Shown piece by piece: positions 1 through 8,234 of a stretch of DNA of 64,000 nt. Below the pieces are notes generated by a model that saw nothing but the letters and a program-made list of their open reading frames with translations, ran no database searches and was not told the origin of the DNA. The stretch spans positions 62,001-126,000 of the forward strand of contig JAWLFC010000001.1 of the NCBI GenBank assembly GCA_041685755.1, in the 5' to 3' direction. The stretch is from Sva-07 sp041685755. GTDB lineage: Bacteria; Actinomycetota; Acidimicrobiia; Acidimicrobiales; Ilumatobacteraceae. The position numbers were made by a program, and so were the translations under genes. The first letter of the stretch is position 1. Each line of letters begins with the position of its first letter.

Positions 1-1
1 G

Positions 2-640
2 GGGGCGCTGGTGGTGGAGGCACTGCGACCGGTCGTCGTGGCCATGAGCACCGACGCCAGCCGTCGGACCATCACCGCCGGAACCCGGATCCGCGTCGAC
101 GCTGCACCGGGTTCGGTCTGGGCGTATCTCGCCGTCCGTGGCGGTGTGACGGTCGAGCCGGTCCTCGGCTCACGCAGCCACGACACCCTCGGTGGCGTGG
201 GCCCCGCACCACTGGTCACCGACTCGTTCGTCCCCATCGGACCGGACCCCGACACACCGCTCACCGCCGATCACGCACCGCAGCCGGCGCCGGTGGCACA
301 CCGAGTGCGGATCTGGGACGGACCCCAGCACGACTGGTTCGTCGGTGGTGTCCAGAACCTGATCGACCGCGGGTGGCGGGTGACGAACGAACTCAGCCGC
401 GTCGGTGTGCGCCTCGAGACAGGCGACTTCCCGCGCAGCACGCGGGCGCGCCCACGGATGCCGAGCATCGGCCTCGCCACCGGTGCGGTCCAGATCACCC
501 CCGCCGGCGAGCCGATCGTGATGCTCGCCAACCATCCGACGACCGGTGGCTATCCGGTCATCGGTGTGGTCGATCCCGACGATCTCGCCGTCCTGGCACA
601 GACCCGGCCGGGGGCAGCGGTACGGTTCCGGCGCGCCTGA
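2..640 (+). CDS. pxpC: 5-oxoprolinase subunit C (biotin-dependent carboxyltransferase-like), 5'-truncated by the window edge
   Basis: PxpC works with PxpA and PxpB in ATP-dependent opening of 5-oxoproline to glutamate in the cytoplasm. The family is also called KipA or the urea-carboxylase-related C domain. The visible part, about 212 codons, has the family blocks in order: WAYLAVRGGV followed by PVLGSRSHDTLGGVG, then the C-terminal HPTTGGYPVIGVV. Family members are near 290 residues, so the first 80 or so lie upstream; the frame is open to base 2, and the internal GTG at 11 is probably not the start. It is followed by pafA after 38 bp. A pxpC here instead of the usual pup/proteasome genes is unusual, but the upstream genes are out of view. 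Confidence 0.82.
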   Translation, partial: GALVVEALRPVVVAMSTDASRRTITAGTRIRVDAAPGSVWAYLAVRGGVTVEPVLGSRSHDTLGGVGPAPLVTDSFVPIGPDPDTPLTADHAPQPAPVAHRVRIWDGPQHDWFVGGVQNLIDRGWRVTNELSRVGVRLETGDFPRSTRARPRMPSIGLATGAVQITPAGEPIVMLANHPTTGGYPVIGVVDPDDLAVLAQTRPGAAVRFRRA

Positions 641-665
641 CGGAGCGCTGCCCACCCCGCCTCGC

Positions 666-671
666 TAGGTT
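666..671 (+). promoter_or_regulatory. -10 element (TAGGTT) of pafA
   Basis: TAGGTT ends 7 nt before the ATG at 679, and no Shine-Dalgarno sequence lies between. This is the spacing expected if transcription starts at the start codon (leaderless). Confidence 0.5.
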
Positions 672-678
672 GCGGGCC

Positions 679-2037
679 ATGGAGCGACGCATCTACGGAC
701 TCGAGAACGAGTACGGCGTCACGTGCACGCTGCGGGGCCAGCGTCGCCTGAGCCCCGACGAGGTCGCCCGCTACCTGTTCCGACGCGTCGTCTCGTGGGG
801 TCGCAGCTCCAACGTCTTCCTCCAGAACGGAGCCCGACTCTACCTCGACGTCGGATCGCACCCCGAATACGCCACCCCCGAGTGCGACTCGCTCTACGAG
901 GTCATCGTCCACGACAAGGCGGGGGAGAGGATCCTCGAACAGCTCGTCGAGTCGGCCGAACAGCGCCTCGCCGAGGAATCCATCCGCGGCACGATCTACC
1001 TGTTCAAGAACAACACCGACTCCGCCGGCAACTCCTACGGCTGCCACGAGAACTACCTCACCAGCCGCGACGACGATCTCGGCCACTACGCCGAGGTGCT
1101 GATCCCGTTCCTCGTCTCGCGCCAGATCTACACCGGCGCCGGCAAGGTGCTGCAGACGGCGAGGGGGGCGACCTACTCGATCGCCCAGCGCGCCGAGCAC
1201 ATCTGGGAGGGCGTGTCGTCGGCCACCACCCGCAGCCGCCCGATCATCAACACACGCGACGAACCCCACGCCGACGCCGAGAAGTACCGGCGACTGCACG
1301 TGATCGTCGGCGACTCGAACATGAGCGAGTACACCGGCTTCGTCAAGGTCGGCGCCGCCGCGTGCATGCTGCGGATGCTCGAGGACGACAACGTCGTGCT
1401 GCGCGACATGACACTCGAGAACCCCATCCGTGCGATCCGCGAGATCAGCCACGACATCACCTGTCGCCGCACGGTCCGCCTCGCCAACGGCCGCGAGGTG
1501 TCTGCCCTCGACATCCAACGCGAGTACCTCGACCGGGCGCTGCGCTACGCCGACACCCAGGGCTTCCCGCCCCTCGAGCAGAAGGCGCTCGAGATGTGGG
1601 AGCACTGCATCACCACGATCGAGAAGGACCCGCTCCTGCTCGACCGAGAGGTCGACTGGGTGATCAAGTACAAGCTGCTCGAGTCGTACCGGGAGCGTCA
1701 CGACCTGCCCTTCGGCCACCCTCGCGTCCAGCTGCTCGACCTGCAGTACCACGACGTGTCGCGGGCGCGCAGCCCGTTCTACAAACTGCAGGACCGCGGC
1801 ATGATCGAGCGGATCTGCACCGACGACGACATCACCACGGCCATCGACGTGCCACCCCAGACCACGCGTGCACGCCTGCGGGGCGACTTCGTCAAGCGGG
1901 CCAAGGAGCGCAAGCGTGACTACACCGTCGACTGGGTGCACCTGAAGCTCAACGATCAGGCCCAGCGCACCGTGTTGTGCAAGGACCCGTTCAAGAGTCG
2001 CGACGAACGCGTCGAGCGGCTCATCGAATCGCTCTGA
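679..2037 (+). CDS. pafA: Pup--protein ligase PafA
   Basis: PafA attaches the prokaryotic ubiquitin-like protein Pup through its C-terminal glutamate to lysines of target proteins, using ATP, and marks them for the actinobacterial proteasome. The 452-residue product has the family length. It opens with RRIYGLENEYG, whose Glu9 is in the conserved nucleotide/Mg site of this carboxylate-amine ligase fold. It continues with the NGARLYLDVGSHPEYATPE block and the NTDSAGNSYGCHENY loop typical of PafA/Dop. It lacks the extra loop that makes Dop longer, so PafA is preferred over Dop. The start at 679 removes a long non-conserved extension and has a -10 box 7 nt upstream. pup, prcBA and pafBC are not visible here. 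Confidence 0.96.
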   Translation: MERRIYGLENEYGVTCTLRGQRRLSPDEVARYLFRRVVSWGRSSNVFLQNGARLYLDVGSHPEYATPECDSLYEVIVHDKAGERILEQLVESAEQRLAEESIRGTIYLFKNNTDSAGNSYGCHENYLTSRDDDLGHYAEVLIPFLVSRQIYTGAGKVLQTARGATYSIAQRAEHIWEGVSSATTRSRPIINTRDEPHADAEKYRRLHVIVGDSNMSEYTGFVKVGAAACMLRMLEDDNVVLRDMTLENPIRAIREISHDITCRRTVRLANGREVSALDIQREYLDRALRYADTQGFPPLEQKALEMWEHCITTIEKDPLLLDREVDWVIKYKLLESYRERHDLPFGHPRVQLLDLQYHDVSRARSPFYKLQDRGMIERICTDDDITTAIDVPPQTTRARLRGDFVKRAKERKRDYTVDWVHLKLNDQAQRTVLCKDPFKSRDERVERLIESL

Positions 2038-2043
2038 ACCCGT

Positions 2044-2049
2044 TACCGT
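2044..2049 (+). promoter_or_regulatory. possible -10 element (TACCGT) of lepB
   Basis: TACCGT ends 9 nt before the GTG at 2059. The spacing is slightly long for a leaderless start, and lepB may equally be co-transcribed with pafA. Confidence 0.3.
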
Positions 2050-2058
2050 TGGCGCAGC

Positions 2059-2670
2059 GTGACCTCAGAGACGACCACTCCACCAGCGGCCGGGCCGCCG
2101 CCGGAGCCGGTACCCGCGCCCCAGGAGTCGAAGCTGCCCGCGGGGGCGAGGGCGTTCTTCGACTGGATGATCGTCATCGTCGTGGCACTGCTCGTCGCGT
2201 TCGTGGTGCGGACGTTCGTGCTGGCGCACTTCGTCGTCGAGGGCTCGTCGATGTACTCGACGCTCGAGACCGGCGACCGGGTGTTCGTCAACAAGCTCTC
2301 CTATCGCCTGCACGACCCCAACCGCGGCGATGTCGTGGTGCTGCACCAGATCACCGGGGCGTCCGAGCGCGACCTGATCAAACGGGTGATCGGCCTGCCC
2401 GGCGAGGTCGTCGAGGTCCGCAACTGCACGGTGCTGATCGACGGCCGTGTGCTCAACGAGCCATATCTCGATCCCGAGGTCGTCACCCCGACCGACTGCG
2501 GCGGCGACTACAGCGCCAACGGCCCCGTGCCGACCGACCACGTGTTCGTCATGGGCGACAACCGGGGCGGCTCGCAGGACTCCCGGGTGATCGGCCCGAT
2601 CAGTGAGGACGACCTCGTCGGACGGGCCTTCGTCGTGTTCTGGCCCCAGAGCCACTGGCAGTGGCTCTGA
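2059..2670 (+). CDS. lepB: signal peptidase I
   Basis: Membrane-anchored serine protease that removes Sec and Tat signal peptides. The 203-residue protein has a Pro-rich cytoplasmic N-terminus (residues 1-30), one membrane segment at about 36-52, and then the catalytic boxes. Ser64 lies in VEGSSMYSTL, Lys108 in RDLIKRVIGLPG, and the conserved GDN box at 166-168 in HVFVMGDNRGGSQDSR. These form the Ser-Lys dyad of family S26. The GTG start follows pafA by 21 bp on the same strand. Placement beside the tat genes puts translocation and signal-peptide removal together. A signal peptidase between pafA and tatB is not the common actinobacterial order, where pafBC occupies this position. Confidence 0.95.
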   Translation: MTSETTTPPAAGPPPEPVPAPQESKLPAGARAFFDWMIVIVVALLVAFVVRTFVLAHFVVEGSSMYSTLETGDRVFVNKLSYRLHDPNRGDVVVLHQITGASERDLIKRVIGLPGEVVEVRNCTVLIDGRVLNEPYLDPEVVTPTDCGGDYSANGPVPTDHVFVMGDNRGGSQDSRVIGPISEDDLVGRAFVVFWPQSHWQWL

Positions 2671-2685
2671 GGCGACCGCTCGTCC

Positions 2686-3414
2686 CTACGGGTAGCCGAT
2701 CTCGGCGATGAACGCGTCGGTCATCACGTCGACGTAATCGCTGTAGACGGCGTCGAGACCCATGCGCAGACCCGAGCGGAGGTCGTGTTCGTGCTGGAGG
2801 TCCCACCCGAACGCCACGAGGTCGAACCGGTGGAACAGCGTGGTCAGACCACCGTTCCAGTCGGTCCGGTGGAGATTGATGCCGTCGATGCCGTGGCGGG
2901 CCAGGCGGTCGGCGCGCTGCTCCGGGGTGCCCTTGATCCGCTCGAGCCGGGTGGTCTGCAGCAGGCGCACGGGGGCCTCGGTCATCGTGCGCAGCTCGAG
3001 CACCCGTTCCAGACTCGGCTCGCACAGCCACACCCGCTCCAGCATCGACTCGTCGACGGCAGCGACCGCGTCGACGATCGGCAGCGCCGAGTCGGCGTCC
3101 TTGAGGTCGAGCGAGAGGTGGAACCCGGTGCCGAGCTCGGCCAGCAACTCCGTCAGCGACGGGATGTGACCGGGGAGCTCCTCACGCCGGAAGTCCGAGA
3201 TCGGACGCTTGCGGACACCGCGCTTGACCACGCCGTCGTGATCGAGCACCGCGACGCCGTCAGCCGTCATCCAGACGTCACTCTCGAGGCCGCTCGCGCC
3301 CAGCTTGAGTGCCAGCGCGAAGGCCTCGATCGTGTTCTCGGGCGCATGGGCACGAGCGCCCCGGTGGGCAAAGGTGATCGGGGGGTCGAGACGGGAGGGG
3401 AGTCGCTGTTGCAC
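2686..3414 (-). CDS. glycerophosphodiester phosphodiesterase family protein
   Basis: Hydrolyses glycerophosphodiesters to glycerol 3-phosphate and an alcohol, recycling phospholipid headgroups. The 242-residue TIM-barrel protein starts with FAHRGARAHAPENTIEAF (catalytic His17, Arg18, Glu26) and has LESDVWMTADGVAVLDHDG with the acid and second His region. It ends with the GLDAVYSDYVDVM strand. There is no signal peptide, so it should be cytoplasmic. The GTG at 3414 was chosen because the frame runs open through tatB on the other strand. It is the last start before HRG that does not enter tatB, and it leaves a 36-bp divergent promoter gap. A second member lies at 56478-57254. Confidence 0.88.
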   Translation of the reverse strand: MQQRLPSRLDPPITFAHRGARAHAPENTIEAFALALKLGASGLESDVWMTADGVAVLDHDGVVKRGVRKRPISDFRREELPGHIPSLTELLAELGTGFHLSLDLKDADSALPIVDAVAAVDESMLERVWLCEPSLERVLELRTMTEAPVRLLQTTRLERIKGTPEQRADRLARHGIDGINLHRTDWNGGLTTLFHRFDLVAFGWDLQHEHDLRSGLRMGLDAVYSDYVDVMTDAFIAEIGYP

Positions 3415-3437
3415 TCCGGACCATGATGGCAGCCCCG

Positions 3438-3443
3438 TAGACT
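3438..3443 (+). promoter_or_regulatory. -10 element (TAGACT) of the tatB-tatC-helY unit
   Basis: TAGACT ends 7 nt before the GTG of tatB at 3451, the leaderless arrangement. The divergent glycerophosphodiesterase begins 24 bp upstream. Confidence 0.5.
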
Positions 3444-3450
3444 CGGCCCC

Positions 3451-4080
3451 GTGTTCAATCTGCAGGGCAGCGAGATCATCGTCATCCTGCTGATCGCGCT
3501 CGTGGTGCTCGGCCCGGAGCGCCTTCCCGACGCCGTGCGCCGCTTCATGCACACCTACAACGAGCTCAAGAAGATGGGCAGCGGGTTCCAGTCCGAGATC
3601 CGCTCCGCCTTCGACGAACCGATGAACGAGATGCGCAAGACCGCCGACATGGTCCGCGATGCCGCCGATCCGAACAAGATCGTGGCCGAAGCCGAAGCCG
3701 AGCAGCGGCTCCGCGACGACGCGGCCGCCGCGACGCCGGTCGTCGGCTCCTCGGCCAACGGCGATCACGGCGACACCGTCGCCGACGAGCAGCCACCCGA
3801 CACGCCCGCCGTGGACCCCGGTTCCGAGACCGTTGCCACGCCCGGATCGGCGTCGACTCCACCTGGTGCCCGGCCGCGAATCGAACAGAGCTCGACGCCG
3901 CCACCGCCGCCACCGCCGTTCTCGGCGTCGAAGCCCGCCGAACCCTCGACCTCCACGTCAGCTTCGGACAACGGTGCGGTCGAGGACGCCACACCGGCAC
4001 CGCCACCCCCGCCGGTCGTGGCGCCGGTGACCGTCATCGACCCGCCGCCGCTGCCGCGACGTCGACCCGAGGACGGCTGA
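3451..4080 (+). CDS. tatB: Sec-independent protein translocase TatB/TatA-like
   Basis: Membrane component of the twin-arginine translocase. The N-terminus has the diagnostic short hydrophobic helix (residues 8-20), the hinge LGPERLP at 20-26 and an amphipathic helix. Glu8 occupies the polar position typical of TatB. After residue 80 the protein becomes a long acidic, Pro/Ala/Ser-rich tail containing runs of prolines, with no recognisable fold. The tail makes it 209 residues, longer than most TatA proteins and closer to TatB. Only one TatA/B-type gene is in the window, so a separate TatA must be encoded elsewhere. tatC follows after 1 bp. Confidence 0.87.
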   Translation: MFNLQGSEIIVILLIALVVLGPERLPDAVRRFMHTYNELKKMGSGFQSEIRSAFDEPMNEMRKTADMVRDAADPNKIVAEAEAEQRLRDDAAAATPVVGSSANGDHGDTVADEQPPDTPAVDPGSETVATPGSASTPPGARPRIEQSSTPPPPPPPFSASKPAEPSTSTSASDNGAVEDATPAPPPPPVVAPVTVIDPPPLPRRRPEDG

Positions 4081-4081
4081 C

Positions 4082-4855
4082 GTGACCACCGACGAACAGG
4101 AGATCGCGGGCACCGACACGATGACGCTCACCGAGCATCTCGCTGAGCTCCGGGTTCGCATCATCCGCAGCGCCCTCGCGGTCGCGATCGGGATGGTGCT
4201 GATCATCGCCTTCTACGACCAGGTGCTCGAGTTCCTGATCCAGCCCTATGTCGAGCTGTGTGCCCGCAAAGCCGAGGAGTTCTGTGATCCGACCCTGAAC
4301 ACCTTCAGCCCGACCGAGGGGCTCGCCACCCGCATCCGTGTCGGCATGTACGGCGGCATCATCGCCGCGCTGCCGGTGCTGTTGTGGCAGGTGTGGCGGT
4401 TCACGGTGCCGGCGCTCAACGCCAAGGAGAAGAAGTACGCCGTCCCGTTCGTGGCCGCCTCGGTCGTGCTGTTCGCTGCCGGTGGCATCCTCGCCTACTT
4501 CGCCGTCGGCCAGGCCCTCGAGTTCCTGATCGCCTGGTCGGGCGAGGAGGTCGACCAGATCTTCTCGGTCAGCAGCTACGTGGCGCTGATCGGGTTGATG
4601 ATCTTCGCGTTCGGGATCGGGTTCCTGCTGCCGGTGTTCATCGTGGCCCTCCAGCTCGTCGGGGCCGTGACACCGCGGCGTCTGCTCAAGAGCTGGCGGA
4701 TCGCGATCGTGGCGATCGCCGTCCTCTCGGCGGTGATCACCCCGTCGGGCGACCCGGTGACGATGGGGATGCTCGGGATACCGATGGTGCTGCTGTACTT
4801 CCTGGCGATCCTGATCGGCTGGACGGCGGTCCGCAAACGCCCGGCCGAGCAGTGA
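4082..4855 (+). CDS. tatC: Sec-independent protein translocase TatC
   Basis: Polytopic core of the Tat translocase that recognises the twin-arginine signal. The 257-residue sequence has six predicted membrane segments. It contains the MTLTEHLAELRVRIIRS cytoplasmic start that forms the signal-peptide site, the FSPTEGLATRIRVG periplasmic loop, and the PALNAKEKKYAVPF and AVITPSGDPVTM blocks conserved in TatC. It starts with GTG 1 bp after tatB and its stop codon overlaps the start of helY, so the three are translated from one message. The order tat-tatC-helY is the same as in mycobacteria. Confidence 0.96.
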   Translation: MTTDEQEIAGTDTMTLTEHLAELRVRIIRSALAVAIGMVLIIAFYDQVLEFLIQPYVELCARKAEEFCDPTLNTFSPTEGLATRIRVGMYGGIIAALPVLLWQVWRFTVPALNAKEKKYAVPFVAASVVLFAAGGILAYFAVGQALEFLIAWSGEEVDQIFSVSSYVALIGLMIFAFGIGFLLPVFIVALQLVGAVTPRRLLKSWRIAIVAIAVLSAVITPSGDPVTMGMLGIPMVLLYFLAILIGWTAVRKRPAEQ

Positions 4856-7527
4856 CCGACGCCGAGTTCCGGGACGCGTTCGTCGCCCGCTACCCGTTCG
4901 GGCTCGACCGCTTCCAGACCGAGTCGTTCGAGGCGCTCGACCGTGGTGACCACGTCGTGGTCGCCGTGCCGACCGGCAGCGGCAAGACCGTCGTCGCCGA
5001 GTACGGCATCGAGCTGACCCGCCGCCACGGCCGGCGAGCGTTCTACACGGCTCCCGTCAAGGCGCTGTCGAACCAGAAGTACCGAGACCTCGTGGAGGTC
5101 CACGGCGACGATGCCGTGGGGTTGCTGACCGGCGACAACTCGATCAACGGCGACGCTCCGATCGTCGTGATGACGACCGAGGTGCTGCGCAACATGATCT
5201 ACGGCAGATCGTCGTTGCTGCACGATCTCGGCGTCGTCGTGTTGGACGAGGTGCACTTCCTGCAGGACTCCTACCGGGGCCCGGTGTGGGAGGAGGTCAT
5301 CATCCACCTGCCCCAGCACGTGCAGCTGGTGTGCCTGTCGGCGACGGTCAGCAACGTCGAGGAGTTGGCGGAATGGATCACGACCGTGCGTGGCCCCACC
5401 GCCGCCGTGGTCGAACGCCGACGACCGGTCCGACTGGACAACGAGTACCTCGTCGCCGACCGGACGAACGACCGCCTGCGAATGATGCCCGTGTTCGTCG
5501 ACGGCCACGTCAACCGCGACGCCGTCACCCTCGACGAGTCGGCCCATCGGCGCGGTGACGACCGACGGCGAGAGCGCCGCGGCAGCGGGCGCAGCGACGA
5601 CCGACGCCACCGACGAACACTCGCACCGCCCGGCAGGGTCGAGACGGTCGAACTCCTCGATCGGCGTCGCCTGTTGCCGGCGATCTACTTCATCTTCAGC
5701 CGCGCCCAGTGCGACGCCGCGGCGAAGTCGTGTGTCGACGCCGGACTCGATCTGACGACAGCCGAGGAGCGAGCACGGATCGCGGCGCTGGTCGACGCCC
5801 GTCTCGGCGGCCTCGACGACACCGATCTCCAGGTGCTCGGTTTCACCCAGTTCCTGGCCCAGCTCGAACGCGGTATCGCCGCCCACCACGCCGGGATGGT
5901 GCCGCCGATGAAGGAGGTCGTCGAGACCTGCTTCGTCGAGGGGCTCGTCAAGGTGGTGTTCGCCACCGAGACACTGGCGGTGGGGATCAACATGCCGGCG
6001 CGGACGGTCGTGATCGAGAAGCTGACCAAGTTCACCGGTGAACACCACGAGCGGCTGACCCCCGGCCAGTACACCCAGCTGACCGGCCGCGCGGGGCGGC
6101 GCGGCATCGACGACCTGGGCACGGCAGTGGTGCTGTGGTCGCCCTGGGTGCGCTTCGACGAGGTCGCCGAGCTGGCGGGAAGTTCGTCGTTCCACCTGCG
6201 CTCGGCGTTCCACCCGACCTACAACATGGCGGCCAACCTGATCCGCACCTACACCAGCGACGAGGCGCACCACCTCCTGAACCTCTCCTTCGCCCAGTTC
6301 CAGGCCGATCGGGACGTCGTGCGGCTCGAGGCCCGCCTCGAACGACGCCGGCGGGCCGCAGCCGACCTGCGCAGCATCGCGGCGAGCGAGTACGGCGACA
6401 TCGAGGAGTACCGGCGTCTGCGCGAGCAGCAGCGGGGCCGGGACGCCGCCGGGCGCATCGAACGCCGCCGCTCGATCGACGAGGCCATCACCGGGCTGCG
6501 CCCGGGCAACGTCATTCACGTCGCGAAGGGCGCCTACCGCGGAGCAGCGGCGGTCGTGGCGACGGCCGACCGCAAGCACGGCCCGCGCCTGACGCTGGTG
6601 ACCAAGTCGGCCAAGAGCCTGTACGCCACCGCTGACGACTTCGACGACGTCCCGCGCCCGATCGGATCGGTGGCGCTGCCGGCGAACTACGCACCGAACC
6701 GCAAGGAGTACCGCAACGATGTCGCCCGCCGCCTCCGCAAGGCCAAGTTGGCACCGGGCCCGACCTCTCGACGACCGCGACGGGACGGTGTCGACGCCGA
6801 GCGCCACCCGGTCGCCGCCGACCCCGACGTGCGCGAGAAGCTGGCCGCTGCCGGACAGGCGGAGCGGATCGAGCGCGAGATCGACGACCTCGAGCGACGC
6901 GTGAGCGGCAAGAACCTGTCGCTCGGCCAGGAGTTCGACCGGGTGCTCGACGTCCTGCACACCTACGACTACATCGACCCCCGGGCCTGGCAACTCACCG
7001 AGGCCGGGGAAATGCTGGCGCGTACGTTCCACGAGAGCGATCTCCTGGTGACCGAGGTCGTTCGCTCGGGCGTGTTGGACGGCGTCGACGCCGCCGACCT
7101 GGCGGCCCTCGTGTCGATGCTGGTGTACGAACATCGCAGTTCCGATGCGCCTGCGGCACCGTGGTTCGCGTCGGACGACATCCGCTCTCGGGCCCGTCGG
7201 ATCACGGCGATCAGCGAGGACCTCCGGGCCACCGAGCGATCCGTCGGGCTCGCCGAGCATCGGCCGCCGGATCCGACGTTCGCGGCCGTCGCCCACGCCT
7301 GGGTGGCAGGGGAGGGGTTCGCCGAGGTCGTCGGCGACGAAGAGCTCACCGGCGGCGACTTCGTGCGCACCACCAAGCAGCTGGTCGACCTGCTCCGCCA
7401 ACTGGCGATCGTCGCTCCCGAGACCGGAACCCGGCGAGCGGCGGCGACAGCGGCCGAGCGGGCGTTCCGGGGCGTCGTCGCCGACAGTGCCGCCCCGCGA
7501 CCGGGCGAAGCCGACCCGGCGTCATGA
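4852..7527 (+). CDS. helY: Ski2/Mtr4-like DEVH-box RNA helicase, HelY type
   Basis: ATP-dependent superfamily 2 helicase of the Ski2-like group, presumed to unwind RNA for degradation or processing. The 891 residues match actinobacterial HelY. Motif I is PTGSGKT (residues 40-46), motif II DEVH (132-135), motif III LSATVSN and motif VI QLTGRAGRRG. The C-terminal half has the Arg-rich helical region and the DSHCT-like end of Mtr4 proteins. A charged stretch rich in Arg/Asp near residues 230-265 interrupts the two RecA domains and is probably a lineage-specific loop. The GTG start at 4852 overlaps the tatC stop in a GTGA arrangement, and the stop overlaps the next gene in ATGA. Confidence 0.93.
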   Translation: MTDAEFRDAFVARYPFGLDRFQTESFEALDRGDHVVVAVPTGSGKTVVAEYGIELTRRHGRRAFYTAPVKALSNQKYRDLVEVHGDDAVGLLTGDNSINGDAPIVVMTTEVLRNMIYGRSSLLHDLGVVVLDEVHFLQDSYRGPVWEEVIIHLPQHVQLVCLSATVSNVEELAEWITTVRGPTAAVVERRRPVRLDNEYLVADRTNDRLRMMPVFVDGHVNRDAVTLDESAHRRGDDRRRERRGSGRSDDRRHRRTLAPPGRVETVELLDRRRLLPAIYFIFSRAQCDAAAKSCVDAGLDLTTAEERARIAALVDARLGGLDDTDLQVLGFTQFLAQLERGIAAHHAGMVPPMKEVVETCFVEGLVKVVFATETLAVGINMPARTVVIEKLTKFTGEHHERLTPGQYTQLTGRAGRRGIDDLGTAVVLWSPWVRFDEVAELAGSSSFHLRSAFHPTYNMAANLIRTYTSDEAHHLLNLSFAQFQADRDVVRLEARLERRRRAAADLRSIAASEYGDIEEYRRLREQQRGRDAAGRIERRRSIDEAITGLRPGNVIHVAKGAYRGAAAVVATADRKHGPRLTLVTKSAKSLYATADDFDDVPRPIGSVALPANYAPNRKEYRNDVARRLRKAKLAPGPTSRRPRRDGVDAERHPVAADPDVREKLAAAGQAERIEREIDDLERRVSGKNLSLGQEFDRVLDVLHTYDYIDPRAWQLTEAGEMLARTFHESDLLVTEVVRSGVLDGVDAADLAALVSMLVYEHRSSDAPAAPWFASDDIRSRARRITAISEDLRATERSVGLAEHRPPDPTFAAVAHAWVAGEGFAEVVGDEELTGGDFVRTTKQLVDLLRQLAIVAPETGTRRAAATAAERAFRGVVADSAAPRPGEADPAS

Positions 7528-8159
7528 CGATCGGCAAGGGAACGCCATGGGGACGCACGGTCGAGCCCCCCGACGATCTGCTCGTCGTCGACACCGACGC
7601 CGAGCTCGCCGCCCGGCTCGACGCCCGTCGCCGGGATCCGGCAGCGCCGCCGGTGGCCGCCCGCGCCGGCGACATGGCCCGCACGGTCGGCGTCTCCGCC
7701 CCGGGGGGTCGCCCGACGCTGAACGAGCTGCCGATCGACCTGTTCGAGCTGCGCCTCGGGGGCATCGACGACGAGTCGCGCACCCTGATCGGCTGTGCCC
7801 ACGCCGTGATGCGCTCGCCGGTGTGGCGAGGCGGCTGGTGGCGCGGACCCGCCGTGGTGGTCATGAACGCCGAGTTCATCGGCGACTGGGACGTGGCGCC
7901 TCGTGGGCACCCCAACGACGGCCGCGTCGAGGTGTTCGAGCTCGACGAGGACCTCGCCGTTCGACAACGACTGGCGGCGCGCCGCAGAGTGCGCACGGGT
8001 ACCCACGTGCCGCACCCCCTGATCAGGACACGCTCGGTGCGGCGGGCGTCGTGGTCGTTCGCGGCCCCGATGGCCGTCGTCGTCGACGGCGTCGGCGTGG
8101 GCACGGCGCGCCGGGTGGAGCTCGAGGTGATCGCCGACGCAGCGACGGTGCTCGCCTGA
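7524..8159 (+). CDS. stand-alone protein resembling the C-terminal domain of diacylglycerol/lipid kinases
   Basis: The function is not established. The stretch NAEFIGDWDVAPRGHPNDG followed by a short strand, a basic segment and MAVVVDG is the layout of the C-terminal beta domain of YegS/DgkB-type lipid kinases, where the residues after NG.. carry G..VAP.A.P.DG. The 211-residue protein has no GGDGT nucleotide site or ATP-binding N-terminal domain, so it cannot act alone as a kinase. Some actinobacteria, as I recall, have a complete diacylglycerol kinase gene in the tatC-helY neighbourhood, so this may be its remnant or a reduced lipid-binding protein. ATG overlaps the helY stop, so it is translationally coupled. 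Confidence 0.6.
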   Translation: MTIGKGTPWGRTVEPPDDLLVVDTDAELAARLDARRRDPAAPPVAARAGDMARTVGVSAPGGRPTLNELPIDLFELRLGGIDDESRTLIGCAHAVMRSPVWRGGWWRGPAVVVMNAEFIGDWDVAPRGHPNDGRVEVFELDEDLAVRQRLAARRRVRTGTHVPHPLIRTRSVRRASWSFAAPMAVVVDGVGVGTARRVELEVIADAATVLA

Positions 8160-8220
8160 CGATGGGCGTCACGCCTGATCACGGCCACGGAGGATCCCGG
8201 GGGCCCGGGGCCGGCTCTTC

Positions 8221-8226
8221 TAGAGT
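8221..8226 (+). promoter_or_regulatory. -10 element (TAGAGT) of the ThyX-like gene
   Basis: TAGAGT ends 8 nt before the GTG at 8235, the leaderless spacing seen repeatedly in this window. Confidence 0.45.
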
Positions 8227-8234
8227 GGCTTCTC

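Noticed and set aside
4576..7401. A 941-codon minus-strand open frame across tatC and helY
   Set aside because: Shadow of helY codons in the complementary frame; it has no motif and no start signal, while helY has all helicase motifs.
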